From: JBJXGC01 sp046154545
GTDB lineage: Bacteria > Chloroflexota > Dehalococcoidia > Tepidiformales > Tepidiformaceae
Direction of reading: 5' to 3'
NCBI GenBank assembly: GCA_046154545.1
Contig: JBJXGC010000282.1
Location: 1-21,173 of the forward strand
DNA length: 21,173 nucleotides
A model generated the notes under the pieces. The model made no database searches. It was given only the letters and a program-made list of their open reading frames with translations, and was not told where the DNA came from. Positions within the stretch are counted from its first letter, which is position 1. Every line of letters starts with the position of its first letter. The translations under genes and the position numbers were made by a program. Positions 20,979-21,173 of this stretch are shown in pieces.

Positions 20979-21173
20979 CGGCCAGCACGGTCTCGCGGAT
21001 CGCGCCCGGGGCCGCTTCCGCCAGCGCGTCCTCCCGCATGACGGCCAGGACCAGTTCGATCGCCGCGGCCAGGTCTTCCTTCACTTCGTCGATCGTCCGG
21101 CCCTGGCCATTGGCGCCGGGCACCTCGGGACAGCGCGCGATGTACCAATCGCCGTCCTTCTCGATGATGGCCG
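20974..21173 (-). CDS. Second HicB-family antitoxin, 5' end outside window
   Basis: The minus-strand frame is open from the right edge to TAG at 20974-20976 and gives 65 residues: AIIEKDGDWYIARCPEVPGA, then NGQGRTIDEVKEDLAAAIEL VLAVMREDALAEAAPGAIRE. This is clearly a HicB antitoxin paralogous to the one at 20699-20917; GQGRT-DE--EDL-AAI and the PGAI/PGAL tail align without gaps. Only the first few residues are missing at the window edge. No hicA follows it before the next hicB, so it appears to be a solitary antitoxin unless its toxin lies upstream, outside the window. Confidence 0.88.
   Translation of the reverse strand, partial: AIIEKDGDWYIARCPEVPGANGQGRTIDEVKEDLAAAIELVLAVMREDALAEAAPGAIRETVLAG

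Overview
The window is a GC-rich, tightly packed bacterial chromosome segment. Third codon positions are strongly C-rich, secreted proteins carry a lipobox followed by Gly-rich linkers, and several genes start a few bases after a -10 hexamer. These traits fit Chloroflexota, probably a Dehalococcoidia-like lineage. That placement is an inference from gene style, not from a marker phylogeny.

Left part (1-11211), mostly plus strand, is housekeeping and lipid or redox metabolism. It holds the 3' end of a peptide deformylase gene, enolase, a phosphohistidine-domain protein without an ATP-grasp domain, an FAD-dependent oxidoreductase, and a translationally coupled pair of MaoC/hot-dog dehydratase subunits. 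Next come a minus-strand tRNA-Lys(UUU), an orphan NarL/LuxR response regulator, a small membrane protein, two consecutive lipoproteins (M28 peptidase and a double-LysM protein), an acyl-CoA dehydrogenase and a MOSC protein.

Middle part (11318-15582), minus strand, is a CoA-acid metabolic cluster. A PEP-mutase/isocitrate-lyase-like lyase, a crotonase and a VOC protein form one operon; a class III CoA-transferase and a metallo-beta-lactamase hydrolase follow. The crotonase lacks both hydratase glutamates and the lyase lacks the isocitrate lyase Cys, so the chemistry is probably not textbook. The lyase promoter lies inside a perfect 26-bp inverted repeat.

Right part (about 15640-21173) is an accessory or defence-like island. 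It has two otherwise unrelated proteins sharing a CxAxTAxGxxC...CxxH zinc-type motif, a decayed higB toxin beside an intact higA, and a fused DNA methyltransferase/PD-(D/E)XK endonuclease with a mosaic target-recognition segment and a frameshift. A conserved protein of unknown function overlaps it by four bases. A DUF559 endonuclease gene follows, flanked by identical 46-bp palindromic repeats, then a hicBA module bounded by 22-bp inverted repeats and a second, partial HicB. A dispersed GC-rich palindromic repeat family (at least six copies) concentrates here.

Recurring regulatory theme: five coding genes and the tRNA have a TANNNT box ending 6-7 nt before the start codon or mature 5' end, which suggests leaderless transcription.
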